25,595 nt of DNA from an uncultured Tissierellia bacterium (GTDB taxonomy: Bacteria > Bacillota > Clostridia > Tissierellales > Peptoniphilaceae): NCBI GenBank assembly GCA_937923265.1, contig CALAJY010000029.1:1-25595 (forward strand), given 5' to 3'. Below are positions 23,073 through 25,595 of the stretch, in pieces. The notes under the pieces are model-generated. The model saw nothing but the letters and a program-made list of their open reading frames with translations, ran no database searches and had not been told where the DNA came from. Position 1 is the stretch's first letter; every line of letters begins with the position of its first letter. The translations under genes and the position numbers were made by a program.

Positions 23073-24146
23073 ATGGGTCTCTCATCCTCTTCAAACTTCA
23101 AGCTGTGGAGCCGCTTCGCTCCCGGCCCGAAAAATTTGATTACCGACCTTGCCGGAATCACCGTGGGTCATGTGACCCTCGAAGCCCCCGACAAGGGGAT
23201 TCACACGGGCGTAACCGCCCTTCTTCCTTCTCCCGACAATCTGTTTCGAAACAAGCTCCCCTGCGGCTGTGCCGTCATCAACGGTTTCGGCAAGACGACC
23301 GGTCTGGTCCAGGTCCGGGAATTGGGCCAGCTGGAGAGCCCCATCCTCTTTACCAACACCCTGTCGGTGGGAACCGCGCTGACCGCCCTTGTCCGCTATA
23401 TGCTCCGGGAGAGTCCCGAAATCGGAACGACTTCCTCCACCGTCAACGGCATCGTCACGGAATGCAACGATGGAAGCCTGAACGATATCCGGGGGCTCCA
23501 TGTGACGGAGGCCATGGTCCAAGAGGCCCTGACCCGCACGGAGACGGACTTTGCAGAGGGTCCCGTCGGTGCTGGATGTGGCATGGTCTGCATGGGACTG
23601 AAGGGGGGCATCGGCTCTGCCTCGCGCCGGGTCCCCATCAAGGCCTGGCCCGGCATGGTTGGGAGCCTCGTACTCACCAACTTCGGAAGAAGAGAAAATC
23701 TTCGCATCAACAGCATTCCCGTAAATCCCTCCCCTCAAGAAGCCTCCCCAATCTGCACGGAAGGGGACCGAGGTTCCTGCATCATCGTTCTTGCCACTGA
23801 CCTTCCCCTCTCCTCCCGGCAGCTCTCCCGTCTGGCCCGTCGGTCCATGATCAGCCTGGGCCGCCTGGGATCCTATTCCGGCAATGGGTCCGGCGACATC
23901 GCCATCGCCTTCTCCACCGCGCAGACGATCCAAAATGATCCGGAACAGGCCCTGCTTTCACTCCGCTTCCTAACCGATGCTGCCCTCGATCCCGTCTTTG
24001 AAGCCGGCTGTGAGTGTGTCGAGGAAGCCCTGCTCAGTTCCCTGACCCATGGAAAAACCACCACCGGCTTTCAGGGAAAAACCGTGCTCAGCCTGGACGA
24101 CTACCTGGCCGAGCTAGGAAGGAATCTCCATGAATTCAGCCTCTAA
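23073..24146 (+). CDS. P1 family (S58, DmpA/BapA-like) self-processing aminopeptidase
   Basis: The product is 357 aa, the family size. The N-terminal NLITDLAGITVGHVTL and the TGVTALLPS segment are typical. The autocleavage site is G234-S235 within DRGSCIIVLATDLPLS; S235 becomes the N-terminal nucleophile of the beta chain. VGAGCGMVCMGLKGGIG supplies the conserved glycine-rich part. Members cleave N-terminal D-, L- or beta-amino acids from peptides and amides. AAAGGAG lies six bases before the ATG. It overlaps the following abgA-like gene by 17 bp, so the two proteins are likely made together, perhaps for breakdown of modified dipeptides. Cytoplasmic; no signal peptide. Confidence 0.93.
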   Translation: MGLSSSSNFKLWSRFAPGPKNLITDLAGITVGHVTLEAPDKGIHTGVTALLPSPDNLFRNKLPCGCAVINGFGKTTGLVQVRELGQLESPILFTNTLSVGTALTALVRYMLRESPEIGTTSSTVNGIVTECNDGSLNDIRGLHVTEAMVQEALTRTETDFAEGPVGAGCGMVCMGLKGGIGSASRRVPIKAWPGMVGSLVLTNFGRRENLRINSIPVNPSPQEASPICTEGDRGSCIIVLATDLPLSSRQLSRLARRSMISLGRLGSYSGNGSGDIAIAFSTAQTIQNDPEQALLSLRFLTDAALDPVFEAGCECVEEALLSSLTHGKTTTGFQGKTVLSLDDYLAELGRNLHEFSL

Positions 24147-25434
24147 TCTTCTCTCCCCCGAATTGTCCCAAGAGCTCCGCACCCTGCGCCGAGACTTTCA
24201 TCGTCATCCGGAACAGGGTTGGCTGGAGAACCGCACCTCATCCCTCATCGCCCGCAAACTCCATGACCTCCACTTTGACGAGGTTCTCCTGGGAAGGGAT
24301 GTCTGCCTCGGTCAAGCCCGCATGGGCCTTCCCAGCCCGGAAGTGATGGATGCCCACTACCGATGGGCACAGGATCATGGTGCCGATCCCGAATTCCTCC
24401 CCCCGACCAAAGATGGCTACACCGGCGTGATCGGAATCCTCCACTGCGGTCCCGGTCCCACCGTCTGCCTCCGCTTTGACCTGGACGCCCTCGCCGTTCG
24501 GGAAGAAACCGACAGTGCCCACTTCCCCGCTCAGGCCGGCTTCTCCTCCTGCCTCCCGGGAACCATGCACGCCTGTGGCCATGATACCCACATGACCATC
24601 GGACTGGGTGCCGCCACCCTCCTGGCTGCCCGCCGACAGTCCCTCCATGGCACCCTTCTCTTCCTCTTTCAACCCGCGGAAGAAGGCCTTCGTGGTGCCC
24701 GTTCCATCGTCCTCCATGGTCATCTCGATCACGTGGACTACCTTCTGGGCTCCCACATCATGCCCTCCCCCACCGGCAAGGCCTTTGTGAGTCCCGGTCT
24801 TTATGGCTTTCTCGCCAGCACGAAAATCAACGCCGACTTCCTTGGCACCGCAGCCCATGCCGGAGCCAGCCCCGAGAAGGGAAACAACGCCCTCCTGGCC
24901 GCGGCCACCGCCATCCTCAATCTCCACGCCATTTCCCGTCACTCGGCCGGCTTCTCCCGCATCAACGTCGGCACCCTCCTGGCCCAGAACAGCCGCAACG
25001 TCATCTGTGATCATGCCCATATGGAGCTTGAGGTTCGGGGAGAAACCACCGAGATCAACACCTACATGAAGGAATCCGCCCTCCGCATCCTTCATGCAGC
25101 CGCCGACCTGCAAGCCTGCCGGCTGGACACTTCCTTTGCCGGGTCCGCCCCCGCCATGCCCTCCTCCCCCGAACTGGAGTCCCGCCTCCGCCGCCTCTTC
25201 CGCCAGTGCCCCGACCTCTCCCTCGGAGACCCCCTCTTCATGGGGGGTAGTGAAGACTTCTCCTACCTCGCTTCCCGGGTCATCGACCGAGGCGGCCAGG
25301 CCTGCTTCTCCGCCCTCGCCGTTCCCTGTCGCGGCGACCTCCACAGTTCCCACTTCAGCCCCGACGAAGAGGTCCTGGACCTCGGCGTGACCATGTATGT
25401 CCGCGCCGTCCTTGAACTGATGAAAGCGAACTAG
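24130..25434 (+). CDS. abgA: M20D amidohydrolase, AbgA-like (p-aminobenzoyl-glutamate hydrolase family)
   Basis: The product is 434 aa. It follows E. coli AbgA closely: LRRDFHRHPEQGWLENRT at the N terminus, SRMGLP-like QARMGLPSPEV, FDLDALAV, MHACGHDTHMTIGLG with C149-H151 metal ligands, QPAEEG with E184/E185, GSHI with H209, and GTAAHAGASPEKGNNALLAA in the lid domain. The family hydrolyses amide bonds of N-acylated or aryl-amide amino acids; AbgA releases p-aminobenzoate and glutamate together with AbgB. No abgB or abgT is seen in the window, so the substrate is open. The ATG at 24130 follows AAGGAA. GC-rich codons dominate, giving long antisense open frames that are not genes. Confidence 0.9.
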   Translation: MNSASNLLSPELSQELRTLRRDFHRHPEQGWLENRTSSLIARKLHDLHFDEVLLGRDVCLGQARMGLPSPEVMDAHYRWAQDHGADPEFLPPTKDGYTGVIGILHCGPGPTVCLRFDLDALAVREETDSAHFPAQAGFSSCLPGTMHACGHDTHMTIGLGAATLLAARRQSLHGTLLFLFQPAEEGLRGARSIVLHGHLDHVDYLLGSHIMPSPTGKAFVSPGLYGFLASTKINADFLGTAAHAGASPEKGNNALLAAATAILNLHAISRHSAGFSRINVGTLLAQNSRNVICDHAHMELEVRGETTEINTYMKESALRILHAAADLQACRLDTSFAGSAPAMPSSPELESRLRRLFRQCPDLSLGDPLFMGGSEDFSYLASRVIDRGGQACFSALAVPCRGDLHSSHFSPDEEVLDLGVTMYVRAVLELMKAN

Positions 25435-25519
25435 ATCCCAAAACCCGTTGAGCACCGGATCATGGCACATCAGGGGACAGGGCGTGTCAGAGGGATAGGG
25501 TGTGTCAGGGAGTGGAATC

Positions 25520-25595
25520 CCCTGGGAAATCTCCTTTTTTACACTTTCCCAGGGGACCCCGACCCTGGGAAACCTCATTTTTCGCACTTTCCCAG
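25520..25595 (+). repeat. Two tandem 35-bp palindromic elements, second cut by the window end
   Basis: Units start at 25520 and 25563, again 43 bp apart, with the same CCCTGGGAAA and TTTCCCAGGG arms and the same orientation as those at 64 and 12506. The centres differ from the other copies but again end CAC or ACAC. Just upstream, a short imperfect duplication (GGGCGTGTCAGA and GGGTGTGTCAGG) lies at about 25485-25510. Confidence 0.88.

Noticed and set aside
22963..23094. Upstream 44-residue extension of MalQ
   Set aside because: The ATG at 22962 has a good ribosome site, and the extension overlaps the peptidase promoter and start region.
24238..25587. 449-codon antisense frame across abgA
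   Set aside because: A shadow of GC-rich third positions; it has no family similarity, whereas the plus strand encodes a full M20 enzyme.

Overview
The window reads as a chromosomal segment of a mid-GC Bacillota (Firmicutes) species. The evidence is strong AGGAGG-type Shine-Dalgarno sites, many short SPase II lipoproteins, a type I-E CRISPR system whose Cas2 is fused to a DEDDh exonuclease, and a 2-hydroxycarboxylate transporter. I cannot name the genus from sequence alone. Base composition changes along the window: about 0.23-1.1 kb is AT-rich, the cas and lipoprotein genes are intermediate, and everything right of about 17.8 kb is clearly GC-richer.

Layout. 1-1116: four tandem 35-bp palindromes, a small structured locus ending in a strong terminator, and a short, probably 5'-truncated reading frame. 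1117-2853: a type I-E CRISPR array of 29 identical 28-bp repeats and 28 spacers, read on the minus strand. 2880-12257: a complete minus-strand operon cas3-casA-casB-cas7-cas5-cas6e-cas1-cas2/DEDDh leading straight into the array with only 26 bp between cas2 and the first repeat. 12258-13016: the cas promoter, another palindrome, and a degenerate one-spacer mini-array. 13017-17763: six plus-strand genes of one divergent paralogous family, five encoding lipoproteins and one lacking a signal peptide. One of them (14508-15318) is out of frame at an A7 tract directly after its ATG. 17816-25434: housekeeping and metabolic genes, namely pyrC (-), a 2HCT transporter (+), a DUF5714-like gene and malQ (-), and an S58 peptidase overlapping an AbgA-like amidohydrolase (+). 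Two more copies of the palindrome close the window.

Main discovery. The mini-array upstream of cas3 (12627-12715) looks like a cas-regulating crRNA-like RNA (CreR type). It has two degenerate repeats with intact CCCGC/GCGGG stems, exactly 61 bp apart, flanking one 33-nt spacer, and a perfect TATAAT sits about 7 nt before the first repeat. The first 14 guide positions match the cas 5' leader at 12276-12289 at 12 of 14 positions. The only two mismatches fall at positions 6 and 12, the bases that type I-E Cascade flips out and does not read. The target is preceded by AAC. Independently, all 28 spacers of the main array begin (crRNA sense) with a pyrimidine, which predicts a PAM ending in Y, so AAC fits. 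The model is that Cascade loaded with this RNA binds just downstream of the cas promoter and represses its own operon without triggering Cas3 cleavage.
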